Assembly (NCBI RefSeq): GCF_002812125.1
Contig: NZ_NPDQ01000003.1
Coordinates: 482,749 to 546,748, forward strand
From: Leptospira brenneri
GTDB taxonomy: Bacteria > Spirochaetota > Leptospiria > Leptospirales > Leptospiraceae
Length of the DNA stretch: 64,000 bases
Direction: 5' to 3'
Shown: positions 8,563 to 17,785 of the stretch, piece by piece
Layout: each line of letters starts with the position of its first letter
How positions within the stretch are numbered: the first letter of the stretch is position 1
The notes under the pieces: generated by a model
Told to the model about the DNA's origin: nothing
What the model saw: the letters and a program-made list of their open reading frames with translations, nothing else
Database searches by the model: none
Made by a program: the position numbers and the translations under genes

Positions 8563-9309
8563 CTACTGAAAGGAACCTGCCGTTCCAATGGTAGTAGTAT
8601 AGATTGTAATCGATTTTATCGTAGCCTTGTCGATTCGCAATCCAATTCTATCTCCGCCAAAATTAGCAGTCACGCCATCATCAGAAAATTGGTAAGCATT
8701 TCGGTCTGCTGTGGCGCAGGACATTGCCCAACCAAACACATGAGCCGCCCCACTTTCCTCGTGTACTTCCAAACAAAGTGTTTTTTCAGCGGATACAGAA
8801 GAAGCCCATGGTGTAGGAGCCGGATTACCAAAAGCGGAATTAGAACCAAGTACTGAAAGTTTATTCACAGATGTTGGCATGATATGAAAGCCAGGTCCAC
8901 TTAAATTCGTCGTAGAAGGTAGTATCGCATCAATACTAGAATCTCCTTGCGAAAGCACGTAAACAATCTCGATACTTGCTTTTTTATCACCACCAAGGCT
9001 GGATAAACTAGAAGCTGTGGAATAAACTGTCGAACTAGATCCGGTTCCCACAAGGCCACCGCTGAGAGAAACAGAGGAAGAAGAAAATCCACTACCAGCA
9101 AGAGCGGCATTGGCATCACCCCGACAAGATGTAAAGTCAATCTTTCTACCATTTACTGGAGAGGAAACATCAGTAACCGTACAACCGGCATTCAAAAGAA
9201 GAGCAAAAAGAGCATCATTATTATCTTTCTTATCATTTTGAAAGAGTTCTGCACAATTGAATACAGAGAGTGCAATGATAGAAAATAGGAAAAGTTTAAC
9301 AAATTTCAT
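8563..9309 (-). CDS. Lipoprotein of unknown function, first gene of the zinc operon
   Basis: A 248-residue lipoprotein: signal peptide with the lipobox SVFNC (Cys19), then a polar Asn/Asp/Lys linker and a short hydrophobic run (ALFALLL, residues 33-39) ending at Cys43. The body is Ser/Gly/Thr-rich and probably beta-rich, with paired cysteines (a Cys near residue 61, one in KTLCLEVHEESG and one in AMSCATADR) that may form disulphides. No known domain is recognised. The ATG at 9309 is preceded by AGAGG. An in-frame ATG at 9366 would add 19 residues ahead of the signal peptide and is rejected. It lies 27 bp before the porin gene and directly behind the tandem palindromic operator, so it is likely zinc-regulated and may bind or pass metal at the outer membrane. 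Confidence 0.75.
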   Translation of the reverse strand: MKFVKLFLFSIIALSVFNCAELFQNDKKDNNDALFALLLNAGCTVTDVSSPVNGRKIDFTSCRGDANAALAGSGFSSSSVSLSGGLVGTGSSSTVYSTASSLSSLGGDKKASIEIVYVLSQGDSSIDAILPSTTNLSGPGFHIMPTSVNKLSVLGSNSAFGNPAPTPWASSVSAEKTLCLEVHEESGAAHVFGWAMSCATADRNAYQFSDDGVTANFGGDRIGLRIDKATIKSITIYTTTIGTAGSFQ

Positions 9310-9327
9310 AAATACCTCTGTGGGACA

Positions 9328-9366
9328 ATTATTTGCAACACTGTTGCAAATGCAACCACGTTTCAT
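9328..9366 (-). promoter_or_regulatory. Tandem palindromic operator and promoter of the zinc operon (predicted Zur site)
   Basis: Box 1 (9334-9348) reads TGCAAC-ACT-GTTGCA, the core of a perfect palindrome covering 9331-9351. Box 2 (9351-9365) reads TGCAAC-CAC-GTTTCA, with one arm mismatch. On the minus strand, box 1 sits in the 16-nt spacer between a -35-like TTGCAT and a -10-like AATAAT. The same motif at the same half-site spacing precedes the COG0523 GTPase gene at 13953. The regulator is inferred to be Zur; the motif itself is read directly. Confidence 0.75.
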
Positions 9367-10319
9367 TTAAAAAATCGGCTTTCTGCGTTTCGGTAGAGAA
9401 TTTTTTGTTTGGCCAAATCACTGATCTGCAACTCTAAAAGCCGAGAAATGGGGTGGTTTAGGTTGTAAGGGATGTTGGGAAAATCCGATCCAAAATAAAT
9501 TTGGTCCTGATAGGTTTCCAAGTAGGAAACTGCAAAATCCACATCTTCCGCTTTCCCCGTCGCAAGAAAGTCCACAAAGACCATAGTTGTATCTAGTGCC
9601 AAATTAGGATATGAATCAAGTAACGAAGCATAGGCGGAAATTTCATGAGCGCCCATATGGGCCACGATCACCACTAACTTAGGATAGGTTTCAAGAAATG
9701 GTTTGAAAAACTCGATACCAGTAAACTCACCGGGAAGTGGTGCGGTTCCTGTATGAATGAGAATCGGGATTTGTTTTTCTTGCAAATACGAAAAAGTATC
9801 GGCAAGTTCAGGACGGTTCAAATTGAGTTTAGAGACTTCGCAGTGGAGTTTAAAGCCGGAAAACCCATAATCTTCAACTGCTTTTTTCACATAACCAAGC
9901 ACACCCTCCTCTGGATAAAAAGTTCCAAAGGGAATGGCACCCTCCCAATTTTTGTAATTGGTATAAGTCCAATCATTTAAAGAAGAAGCCATACCGGCTT
10001 TATGAGCATAGTTTAAAGTGGTAAATCGTTTGATCCCATTGTGGTGGAGGCGTTTCACTCGTTCCGCTTCGGGAAGCCTGTAACCAATGGCCCAGTTCAC
10101 ATTGTCAAACCAACGCCAAATCAGTTTCATCACGGTTTCAGGAAAAAAATGAGTATGGATGTCGAAGATATAAGGAATGCCTAAATCACGAATTTTCTCT
10201 AAATGATCGGGGGTTTCAGAATCTAAGATGGGTGGGAAAGAATCTCCCCTCCAAGAAAAAGGAGAAGAGATCCGAGTGTCCTTTTGGTTTGAGGCCAGAG
10301 GGGATCCCTCTCCTTCCAT
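9363..10319 (-). CDS. Amidohydrolase family protein (COG2159 type)
   Basis: A TIM-barrel metal-dependent hydrolase. The motifs are FDIHTHFFP (the HxH metal ligands), LIHTGTAP, VAHMGAHE and FGSDFPNIPY (the catalytic Asp at the end of the barrel), the pattern of the COG2159 group (decarboxylases and hydrolases). The substrate is unknown. The ATG at 10319 gives 318 residues. A GTG at 10394 would give 343 residues and a 32-bp overlap with the acyl-CoA dehydrogenase gene; neither start has a clear ribosome site. The stop codon lies inside the second zinc-operon palindrome. It follows the acyl-CoA dehydrogenase on the same strand and is probably cotranscribed with it. Confidence 0.78.
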   Translation of the reverse strand: MEGEGSPLASNQKDTRISSPFSWRGDSFPPILDSETPDHLEKIRDLGIPYIFDIHTHFFPETVMKLIWRWFDNVNWAIGYRLPEAERVKRLHHNGIKRFTTLNYAHKAGMASSLNDWTYTNYKNWEGAIPFGTFYPEEGVLGYVKKAVEDYGFSGFKLHCEVSKLNLNRPELADTFSYLQEKQIPILIHTGTAPLPGEFTGIEFFKPFLETYPKLVVIVAHMGAHEISAYASLLDSYPNLALDTTMVFVDFLATGKAEDVDFAVSYLETYQDQIYFGSDFPNIPYNLNHPISRLLELQISDLAKQKILYRNAESRFFK

Positions 10320-10362
10320 AAAACAAGCGTAACAGGGAAGAAGAGGATTTTTACTTTTTGGT

Positions 10363-12120
10363 TTAAGCAGTGACTGGTGCTTTTTTCTTTCCACGAATTT
10401 TCGTTAGGTTAGAAGCTAAGATCGCTGCACTATCAAGGATATAAGCATCCGTGATCGATTTACGATAGTTTCTTCTTTCTACTTTTGAACGACCAATACT
10501 TCTTTCGAGTAACAAACTGTTGTGGAAACGAGCTGCTGACTCTACTACTTCAAAAGCCAATTCTTCCCGAAGTGGTGTGGATTCAATTTCTGCAAACTCT
10601 GCCACAACCAATTCAAATTGTTTGAATAAATCGTTTAGGCCTTGGCTTGCCGAAAAAGTTGCCATTTCCGATTTCAAGTATTCACGGTAGATTCCTGTTT
10701 CTGTCATCCCAGAAACAATCCCACCAATACAAGCAACCGTTTGGAGTTGAGTGGTTCCTTCATAAATATTGGTGATACGCACATCACGGTAAAGTCGCGC
10801 TACATCATAATCTTCCGTATACCCAGATCCGCCATGGATTTGCATTGCGTCATAAGCCACAAGGTTTGCCATTTCGGTGATATAGTATTTGGAAAGTGGA
10901 GTGAAGAGTGAGGCAAGTTTTTCCCATTTTTTAAAGGTTTCATCTTTTCTGATGTCCTTTTCAGAAAGACCTTTCATCTTTCCTCGTTCTTCTTTCCAAC
11001 GATACTGGTCTACTGCGTAACTTGCTTCATACAAAATGCAACGCATCGCAGCCACTTCCCTTTCGCTACGTTCCAACATTTTTTTCACAGCTGTGATGTT
11101 GTTGATTGTTTTACCAAACTGCACTCTTTCTTCTGCATATTTTTTACCTTCGAAGTAAGCAGCAGTCGCAATCCCCATCGCTTGGGCCGCAATATTGAGA
11201 CGTGCTTGGTTCATCATGGCCATAGAATATTTCACAAGGCCTTTTCCCTCTTCCCCAATCAGAATCCCTGGACTATTTTCAAAAACCACTTCGCAAGTAG
11301 GGGAACAGTGAAGTCCCATTTTCTTTTCAATGGAAGCCACAAATACATCTTTGGAGTGTACTAAAAAGAAAGAGAGTCCACGAGCCCCACTCGTAGTGGT
11401 TCCAGTTCTTGCAAGAGTGAGAATGATAGATGGTGCATTACCAAACCCGCAGGCATGTGTGATAAATCTTTTGGTTCCGGTGATCTTCCAAGATCCATCT
11501 TCCCCTTTTACTGCTTTAGTTTGTAAGTTAGGAAGGTCAGAACCGTAGTTAGGTTCTGTGAGAGCCATCGCCCCACAAAGTTCGCCAGCCGCCATCTTGG
11601 GAACAAATTCATGGATCATTTCTTCTGTTCCAAATCGTTCTACCGTTTCCGCGAGGTTCATACAACCAAGAGTGATGGCAAGAGATCCGTCTCCACGAGA
11701 AACACATTCGGATAACATCGATTGTACGACAGAAGGAAGGCCAAGTCCACCGTAATGTCTGTGGATTCCGTAAGGGAGAAGTCCTGCTGATTTGATTTTT
11801 TCCACCACATCGAGCATGGCTTTTGGAAATCCCACTTGTCCGTCTTTGTATTTGAGTCCCTCTTCATCCATTTCTTTGGCGATTTGAGAGATATCGTTTC
11901 CGGCAATGTCACCACCGGCTTCTAGGGTAGAACGGTAGAATTCAATGGCATCTTCATAATTGCCGGGAGCGAAGGTAAGTTCTTCTTTCCCCGATTTTTG
12001 GTATTCTGCAAAGTCTTCAAAACCTTGTTCGTATTGGTCTACCACCTCGTTCCAAGGGGTAAGGGAATCAAAATGATCAATAAGGTCATCGTTATCGTTA
12101 AAATAGTTATTCGAAATCAT
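10363..12120 (-). CDS. Acyl-CoA dehydrogenase
   Basis: A 585-residue flavoenzyme of the acyl-CoA dehydrogenase family, longer than the usual 380-400 because of an N-terminal extension and a C-terminal helical domain, as in the large bacterial forms. Signature regions are [16 protein letters not shown] (FAD/substrate loop), ITGTKRFIT, a middle beta domain, [16 protein letters not shown], and [19 protein letters not shown] with the following YEGTTQLQ. It oxidises acyl-CoA to trans-2-enoyl-CoA in fatty-acid beta-oxidation, the main carbon source of leptospires. The ATG is at 12120. No electron-transfer flavoprotein gene is in the window. Confidence 0.9.
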   Translation of the reverse strand: MISNNYFNDNDDLIDHFDSLTPWNEVVDQYEQGFEDFAEYQKSGKEELTFAPGNYEDAIEFYRSTLEAGGDIAGNDISQIAKEMDEEGLKYKDGQVGFPKAMLDVVEKIKSAGLLPYGIHRHYGGLGLPSVVQSMLSECVSRGDGSLAITLGCMNLAETVERFGTEEMIHEFVPKMAAGELCGAMALTEPNYGSDLPNLQTKAVKGEDGSWKITGTKRFITHACGFGNAPSIILTLARTGTTTSGARGLSFFLVHSKDVFVASIEKKMGLHCSPTCEVVFENSPGILIGEEGKGLVKYSMAMMNQARLNIAAQAMGIATAAYFEGKKYAEERVQFGKTINNITAVKKMLERSEREVAAMRCILYEASYAVDQYRWKEERGKMKGLSEKDIRKDETFKKWEKLASLFTPLSKYYITEMANLVAYDAMQIHGGSGYTEDYDVARLYRDVRITNIYEGTTQLQTVACIGGIVSGMTETGIYREYLKSEMATFSASQGLNDLFKQFELVVAEFAEIESTPLREELAFEVVESAARFHNSLLLERSIGRSKVERRNYRKSITDAYILDSAAILASNLTKIRGKKKAPVTA

Positions 12121-12245
12121 AGAGTCGGCTCCTAAATAGGACTTTCACTCAAAGATCAAACTAGTGAGAAGAATTACAAATAGTTTTCCCACCCCACAAC
12201 CTGAACGAAATGAGGGGGTGTTAAGTTAATGGTGTTAGACAAGGA

Positions 12246-13784
12246 TCATTTGATCCGGTTTGCCAAAGTTTGGATGTCTTCAATATGTTCCGAAAGGACT
12301 CTTGTATTTTCTGCCACGACTTGGATCGCATCCTCAATACTTTCTGCGGCTCGCATCACTTCCTGGTTCCCCAAGGTTTGTTCTTTAGCAATGGTTTCAA
12401 GTTGAGAAGAAAGTTCTTTGAGTTCCTTTTGTGATCCGATTACTCTTGCATTTAATTTTTGTAAGCCGATAAATTGTTCGTTAAAACTCACCACTTTCTT
12501 TTGAATTTCGCTCATTTCCTTTTCTTGGTTCTGTGCGAGTTCACTTGCATCTTTGGCAGAGGAATTTCCTTTGAGTAAATCTGATTTTGATTTGAGAATG
12601 GTTTTAGAAATGATACTGGCATTCGTTGCGGAATTGTCAGCAAGTTTGGCCACTTCTTGGGCCACAACAGCAAACCCACGTCCATGTTCCCCGGCTCTTG
12701 CCGCTTCAATGGAGGCATTTAAGGCAAGAAGGTTTGTTTGGTCAGCGATTTCCTTCATGATTTGGTTTACATCTTCTACCTTTTGAAAGCTAGTACTTAC
12801 CTCTGCCAAAATGGAATTTAAGTTTTCCATAGAACCTGTTACCAAATTACTAAACTTGGAAGACTCATTGATTTGTTCTGAAATGGTATCCATCTCTACA
12901 CGAACCGAATTGACAATTCCTTCTAGGGTTTGACTTTCTTCGTTTAAGGTTTCGATTCGGTTGTATTGGTCTTTCACAAAAGAAAAGGAACTTTCGGTAG
13001 ACTGCGAAATTTCCGTTAAAGAAGCAGAGATTTCCTCAATGGAAGCCGCTTGGTTTTGAACTAAACCATTCAAATCATTCGCAAAAATTTTTAATGAAGC
13101 AACCGATTGGTTTAAACTTTCACCGGTTTCAACCATAGCTTCTTTTTGTTTTTGCATTAGTTTCGAATTTGTTTCCGATGTATTTTTTCCCGAGATTGCT
13201 TCATCTCGAATGGAAATGAGTAATCCAACCATTTTACCGATTACAACAGTTGCCATGATCAGAAAAAAAACTTTTACAATTTCCACAGGCAAAGAAATAG
13301 AATATGCCATTTTATGTGTATCGTTGCGGTCAATAAACTCCATTCCAGTCATCCCAGCAAGAACCAAAGATCCAATTTGAACCACAACAAGCATAGCACC
13401 TAAAACATAAGTTTGGCGGGATGAAAAAAGAAATCCAGAATACAGTAAAATAAAAAACGAAATGATATAGTTTACCCCATCTTTCAATGCCGAAGAAGCA
13501 ATGTCCAAATCAAGGATACTTTGTCCCCAAGTATTAGAGCCAATGAGAATGATATCGATCAAAACGAACCAAAAAGCATGAGGATCTTTCCCTTTTTTTA
13601 AAAGGATAAACTGAGTGAGAGCCACCATTCCATAAAAGAAGGTAGTGAACAACATCATCACAAGTTGGTTTGTATGAAGTGAACCCAAACTTCCAAGAAT
13701 TCCTAAAAGAAAAATGACGAGGAGAGTGACTCGAATCGAATTGATGGTCTTTGCGGCCTTTAAGTAATAAGGATCCAATTGCAT
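12246..13784 (-). CDS. Membrane-bound methyl-accepting chemotaxis protein without HAMP domain
   Basis: A 512-residue protein. The N-terminal 190 residues contain about six hydrophobic segments with very short loops, so the sensor is a membrane domain rather than a periplasmic one. No HAMP is visible before the long coiled-coil signalling domain. The conserved hairpin tip is present: [20 protein letters not shown] followed by [16 protein letters not shown]. It would signal through CheW/CheA to the flagellar motor. The gene is divergent from the COG0523 GTPase gene and shares its 168-bp upstream region, so a zinc-responsive effect on it is possible but not shown. Confidence 0.9.
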   Translation of the reverse strand: MQLDPYYLKAAKTINSIRVTLLVIFLLGILGSLGSLHTNQLVMMLFTTFFYGMVALTQFILLKKGKDPHAFWFVLIDIILIGSNTWGQSILDLDIASSALKDGVNYIISFFILLYSGFLFSSRQTYVLGAMLVVVQIGSLVLAGMTGMEFIDRNDTHKMAYSISLPVEIVKVFFLIMATVVIGKMVGLLISIRDEAISGKNTSETNSKLMQKQKEAMVETGESLNQSVASLKIFANDLNGLVQNQAASIEEISASLTEISQSTESSFSFVKDQYNRIETLNEESQTLEGIVNSVRVEMDTISEQINESSKFSNLVTGSMENLNSILAEVSTSFQKVEDVNQIMKEIADQTNLLALNASIEAARAGEHGRGFAVVAQEVAKLADNSATNASIISKTILKSKSDLLKGNSSAKDASELAQNQEKEMSEIQKKVVSFNEQFIGLQKLNARVIGSQKELKELSSQLETIAKEQTLGNQEVMRAAESIEDAIQVVAENTRVLSEHIEDIQTLANRIK

Positions 13785-13871
13785 ATCTAAAGATTTTGAA
13801 CTTAGTTCATAAAATGCAAGAATTTCCTGATATTTTTAAGGCAAAGTCCTAGATTCCGCCCGAAATGCAAA

Positions 13872-13938
13872 CGCAACAAAATTGCATTTATCCGTTGACA
13901 GAAAATTCCTAATTCAAAACTAATGCAACTATATTGCA
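13872..13938 (+). promoter_or_regulatory. Two palindromic operator boxes and promoter of the COG0523 GTPase (predicted Zur sites)
   Basis: Box A (13872-13886) reads CGCAAC-AAA-ATTGCA and box B (13924-13938) reads TGCAAC-TAT-ATTGCA. Both fit TGCAAC-N3-GTTGCA, as found before the zinc operon at 9334. A -35 TTGACA (13895-13900) lies between them, and box B overlaps or abuts the expected -10 region, so a bound repressor would block transcription. The assignment to Zur is inferred from the two flanking zinc loci. Confidence 0.75.
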
Positions 13939-13952
13939 TTAAGGAAATTCTA

Positions 13953-15185
13953 ATGACAGCAAAAATCCCAGTCACCGTCCTCTCTGGTTTTTTAGGGGCA
14001 GGCAAAACCACCCTACTCAACCACATTCTCGCCAATCGCGAGGGCTTACGAGTCGCCGTGATCGTAAACGATATGAGTGAAGTGAACATAGATGCAAAGT
14101 TAGTTGCTTCTGGTAGTTCTCTTAGTCGCACAAATGAAAAACTGGTCGAAATGTCAAACGGATGTATTTGCTGCACACTCCGAGAAGACCTACTCTTAGA
14201 AATTACAAAGTTAGCAAAAGATGGAAAGTTTGATTCGATTTTGATTGAATCCACAGGAATTGCAGAACCACTTCCCATCGCGGAAACCTTTACCTTCGAA
14301 GATGAGGATGGTGTGAGTTTGTCAGAAATGGTAAAACTGGATTCTATGATCACAGTTGTGGATGCCTTAAATTTCTTGAAGGACTTTCAAAGTTTAGATT
14401 CATTAAATGAACGAAAATTAGGTGCTGGTGAAGAGGATGATAGAGACATTGTTGACTTACTTGTCGATCAGGTAGAATTTAGTGACACGATTATCGTAAA
14501 CAAAATCAGTTTGTTATCAGAAGAAAAGAAAAACAGATTACTCACAATTTTAAGATCTTTAAATGCTGATGCAGAAATCATTACAACCGACTATAGTAAA
14601 GTTCCTTTATCAAAAGTTTTAAATACAGGACGGTTTGATTTTGATAAAGCAAGCCAGTCACCTTTATGGTTAAAAGAACTTCGCGGAGAACATGTTCCCG
14701 AAACAGAAGAGTATGGGATTAAAAGTTTTGTTTATGGAAACAGGCGTCCCTTCCATCCGGAACGATTTTACAAATGGCTCCATTCTGAAAAACCAGGAGT
14801 GGTTCGTGCCAAAGGTTTTGTTTGGCTTGCTAGTAAAATGGATTGGGTAGTTCTCTACTCACAAGCAGGAAACTTATCTTCTTATAAACCAGAAGGATAT
14901 TGGTGGGCGAGCATTCCAGATGAAGATATCCCTGATGATCCCGATGTTTTTGAAAATCTAAAAGCACATTGGTTAGAACCTTGGGGTGATAGACGCCAAG
15001 AAATGGTTCTCATTGGAAGGGATATGGATGAAAAAAAAATCCGCGAGTCTCTCGATAAATGTCTGTTAACTGACTCAGAATACAAACAAGGTCCGGAAAA
15101 ATGGGCAAGATATGAAGACCCATTTCCTGACTGGGATGCCATGATTGCTGAATCAGAAGAACAAGAAAGTGGAACAAATTCATGA
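13953..15185 (+). CDS. COG0523 GTPase, zinc-chaperone type (CobW C-terminal domain)
   Basis: A 410-residue G3E GTPase. It has Walker [10 protein letters not shown] at residues 12-20, the metal-binding GCICC motif at 70-74, the Walker B/switch region ESTGIAEP, the guanine-specificity motif VNKI, and a CobW C-terminal domain with [10 protein letters not shown]. Family knowledge: members of this group (ZigA, YciC, ZagA) hand zinc to client proteins under zinc limitation and are often under Zur control. The ATG at 13953 has AAGGA eight bases upstream. An ATG at 13923 lies inside the operator and is rejected. The palindromes in its promoter tie it to the zinc operon at 3.8-9.3 kb. Confidence 0.9.
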   Translation: MTAKIPVTVLSGFLGAGKTTLLNHILANREGLRVAVIVNDMSEVNIDAKLVASGSSLSRTNEKLVEMSNGCICCTLREDLLLEITKLAKDGKFDSILIESTGIAEPLPIAETFTFEDEDGVSLSEMVKLDSMITVVDALNFLKDFQSLDSLNERKLGAGEEDDRDIVDLLVDQVEFSDTIIVNKISLLSEEKKNRLLTILRSLNADAEIITTDYSKVPLSKVLNTGRFDFDKASQSPLWLKELRGEHVPETEEYGIKSFVYGNRRPFHPERFYKWLHSEKPGVVRAKGFVWLASKMDWVVLYSQAGNLSSYKPEGYWWASIPDEDIPDDPDVFENLKAHWLEPWGDRRQEMVLIGRDMDEKKIRESLDKCLLTDSEYKQGPEKWARYEDPFPDWDAMIAESEEQESGTNS

Positions 15186-15202
15186 TCGTGTATTTAGGTG
15201 AT

Positions 15203-15225
15203 ATGCCCATAGAAATTATGGGCAT
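15203..15225. terminator. Stem-loop between convergent genes
   Basis: ATGCCCATA (15203-15211) pairs perfectly with TATGGGCAT (15217-15225) around a 5-nt loop, between the convergent GTPase and CPBP genes. There is no T-run on either side, so it is not a canonical intrinsic terminator; it may act with another factor or protect the mRNA end. Confidence 0.4.
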
Positions 15226-15250
15226 ACTATCATTAAACATGGTCGTTCCT

Positions 15251-16066
15251 TCATGTATTCTGCCTCTCTACTTTAGATAAATTTTTGAATCCAGTGAATC
15301 CAAGCACAACAATCGCAAAGACCACGAGTAAAAACCCGGTGATGTTCATAATATTTGTATCAATCGAGTCAGAGGTAAAAACGATATCAATCGTTCCATG
15401 AAAGAGGGCCGCCATAAGAATACTTCCTCTAGAGGAATTATAAAGCCAGGTCAAAAGAATGGCTCCTGTAAATAAGGACATGAACCATCCAAAAATTCCG
15501 AACACGTTCATTGCCATAAAACTAGGTCGATATAAAAAAAGAGGAGTATGCCAAGCTGCCCATAAAAAAGTAAGGACCAAAGTTGCATTGAATGCATTTA
15601 ATTTCTTTTGTAATTTAGGTAAGGCATAACCTCTCCATCCTGTCTCTTCTCCAAATCCATAGATGATGATATTATAAATAAAAAAGGAAAAAATTCCAAA
15701 TTCAGGAAATTCACTGCTAACACCTAGTCCTTTAAAACTAAATCGAGAGTTCATCAAATCATTGATCACTGTTGCAAGAAGGAGAAGAAGGAAAGGACTA
15801 AATCCAGCAACCAGATACCAGACCCAATTGACTTTCCATTGAAACATTCGAGAAAGTAAGTTTTTTACACCAAAACTTCCCTGTTCCCATTGATTCAAAA
15901 TAAAGGCAGCAATCAAAGGACCAAAGGCACCCAAAGCATGATGATAGGGTAAAACCGGTAAAAAATGAATTCCAAACTTTGGCAAATACAAAGGAAGCCA
16001 AATGGTCCAGGAAATCAAATAAGCTAACACAAAATATAAAATTAACGATTTAAAATATTCTTTCAT
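15251..16066 (-). CDS. CPBP-family intramembrane metalloprotease
   Basis: A 271-residue inner-membrane protein with about eight hydrophobic segments. The three CPBP (CAAX protease and bacteriocin-processing) motifs are present: EETGWRGYALPKL (Glu-Glu pair and Arg), WAAWHTPLF (His) and LFHGTIDIV (His). These residues form the metal site in the membrane. The natural substrate is unknown. The ATG at 16066 has AGGA just upstream. It follows the HEAT-repeat lipoprotein by 39 bp and is probably in the same transcript. Confidence 0.85.
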   Translation of the reverse strand: MKEYFKSLILYFVLAYLISWTIWLPLYLPKFGIHFLPVLPYHHALGAFGPLIAAFILNQWEQGSFGVKNLLSRMFQWKVNWVWYLVAGFSPFLLLLLATVINDLMNSRFSFKGLGVSSEFPEFGIFSFFIYNIIIYGFGEETGWRGYALPKLQKKLNAFNATLVLTFLWAAWHTPLFLYRPSFMAMNVFGIFGWFMSLFTGAILLTWLYNSSRGSILMAALFHGTIDIVFTSDSIDTNIMNITGFLLVVFAIVVLGFTGFKNLSKVERQNT

Positions 16067-16105
16067 AAAATCCTAATTGTATCCAAACAAAATCATTCTT
16101 TAAAA

Positions 16106-17671
16106 TTACAAACTTCCTTTGGCCCAATCGTTCCATTCCCTAGCTGTACGAAACTTTTGCCCAGTAACAGCCGTAAGCGCATAGTAACTCAGTTTTCGTT
16201 TTTCTGCATCCTTTCCATTTGCAAAAGTCAAAAGAAGAGGAATGGATTTTTTATCTTTCCGTTTGGCAATCTCTTCCATAGCGGGCCTGTACACTTCAGC
16301 GTCATTGGATTTGGTTGCTTCTTCGATGACAAGGCGAGCTTCTTCGGTAGGAATGAGTGCGATAGTGGAAAGGATTTGCGGAGCCATTTTTGGCCTATCC
16401 GAAAGTAGTTCTTTTAACTTTGGCAAACTACTGGGATCTGCAATCGAACCAAGTGCTTCTAAAGCATAAACCATCAACTTGGCATCTCCTTTATCGAGAG
16501 CTTTGATCAGATCAGGAACGGCTTCTTTGGCACCAAGAATTCCAAGTGACCAAGCAGAACCATACGGACCCTCTGGTTCTCCCGATAATAAAATTTTTCT
16601 AAGTATGGGTATAGAGGCTTTATCACCAATCCAACCAAGTGCTTCCGCAAAACTATCTCGTTCGGGAGTGGATGATTTTTCTAATAACTCTTCAATCCGA
16701 AGTCTTCCCTCTTTATACCTTTGCCGACCAACAATCTTTGCAGCACTTCCGAAGTTTGTTGTATCTTTTCCATTTAACAAACTAAAGGCTAACTTTGCTG
16801 CTTCTTTGGAAGGAATGGAACAAAGCACATCCGTGGCATAAAGTCTGGTTTCCGAATCTTTGGAACGCAAAGACTCGAAGACTTTAGGAATCACAACTGG
16901 ATTTCCAATTTCGATGAGAGCCATCGATGCATTTTCTTTTCCTTTGCTATACGGTAGGTTCAAAGCATTAACAAGCACTTCATTTGCTTTTTTAGCCTTG
17001 ATTCTTCCAAGAGCAAGATAAGCCGCTGCAAGGCTGGGAGATTCATCTTGTATTTTTGTAAGTCCAAGCAAATAAGATTCCGCAGATGAAACCTTTAATT
17101 TTCCGAGTGCCATGGCATAGGTTTTGTCTTTTTCACGATCTTTGTTTTTTAACGCCAAACTTAAAATCTCTGGACCAATAAAGTTTGCCCCAATTTGAAC
17201 CAAAGCATCCACAACTTGTAATCGAAGTGTGGAATTATCATCATCTAACAAGGGAAAAATTCTTTTTCCGACAGAAGGATCTTTCATCCGAGTCAGGGCA
17301 TCCAGATAAACATCCTTAGGATTTTCTAAGTCCGACCACATCAGATTCACAATAGCACTAGAAGATGATTTATCTTTTAAATCTCCAAGAGCAATGGCGG
17401 CACCTGCCCGGACTCCCGGTTCCTTGTCAGATAAAAGTTTTTTTAGTTTGGGAACGGCCGATTTTTCATCACGACTTCCGAGTTGGATTGCCGCTTGGGA
17501 ACGTGTGAAAGAGTCCGAAGAATCTAGTTTATCTAGTAGTTCTTTTGTAGAAGGTTCGTCGGACACAATTTCCTCGAAAGAGCTTGTATCTTCCTTCACC
17601 GGACCCGGATCACAATTCAAAATAAGGATAAAAGTAAAAAAATAAAAAAGGAAACTGCCTTTCATTTGCAT
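16106..17671 (-). CDS. HEAT-repeat lipoprotein
   Basis: A 521-residue lipoprotein with the lipobox LILNC followed by an acidic linker. The rest is a run of about 13 HEAT/PBS-type helical repeats of about 31 residues, for example RSQAAIQLGSRDEKSAVPKL, VRAGAAIALGDLKDKSS and AYGSAWSLGILGAKEAVPD-like units. Such solenoids are protein-protein scaffolds; none of the repeats carries an obvious lyase active site. The start at 17671 (Met-Gln-Met) puts the signal peptide at the N-terminus; upstream in-frame codons to 17752 give a non-signal extension and were dropped. It is 114 bp downstream of the di-haem protein gene, same strand. Confidence 0.78.
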   Translation of the reverse strand: MQMKGSFLFYFFTFILILNCDPGPVKEDTSSFEEIVSDEPSTKELLDKLDSSDSFTRSQAAIQLGSRDEKSAVPKLKKLLSDKEPGVRAGAAIALGDLKDKSSSSAIVNLMWSDLENPKDVYLDALTRMKDPSVGKRIFPLLDDDNSTLRLQVVDALVQIGANFIGPEILSLALKNKDREKDKTYAMALGKLKVSSAESYLLGLTKIQDESPSLAAAYLALGRIKAKKANEVLVNALNLPYSKGKENASMALIEIGNPVVIPKVFESLRSKDSETRLYATDVLCSIPSKEAAKLAFSLLNGKDTTNFGSAAKIVGRQRYKEGRLRIEELLEKSSTPERDSFAEALGWIGDKASIPILRKILLSGEPEGPYGSAWSLGILGAKEAVPDLIKALDKGDAKLMVYALEALGSIADPSSLPKLKELLSDRPKMAPQILSTIALIPTEEARLVIEEATKSNDAEVYRPAMEEIAKRKDKKSIPLLLTFANGKDAEKRKLSYYALTAVTGQKFRTAREWNDWAKGSL

Positions 17672-17785
17672 GCCAGACAAATTTATAAATTCAAAAATCT
17701 GCCTACAAGTTTTAATTCCAAAAGCAGAGCTGAATTTTCTCTGAAACCTCAAACCCTGCCATTTTTCTCCCTTTTTTAGTGAAAC

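Noticed and set aside
9309..9366. An ATG at 9366 overlapping the amidohydrolase stop as start of the zinc-operon lipoprotein
   Set aside because: It would add 19 residues in front of the signal peptide and place the operator within the gene.
13923..13955. An upstream ATG for the COG0523 GTPase
   Set aside because: It lies inside operator box B, and the ATG at 13953 has a proper AAGGA site and gives the normal family N-terminus.
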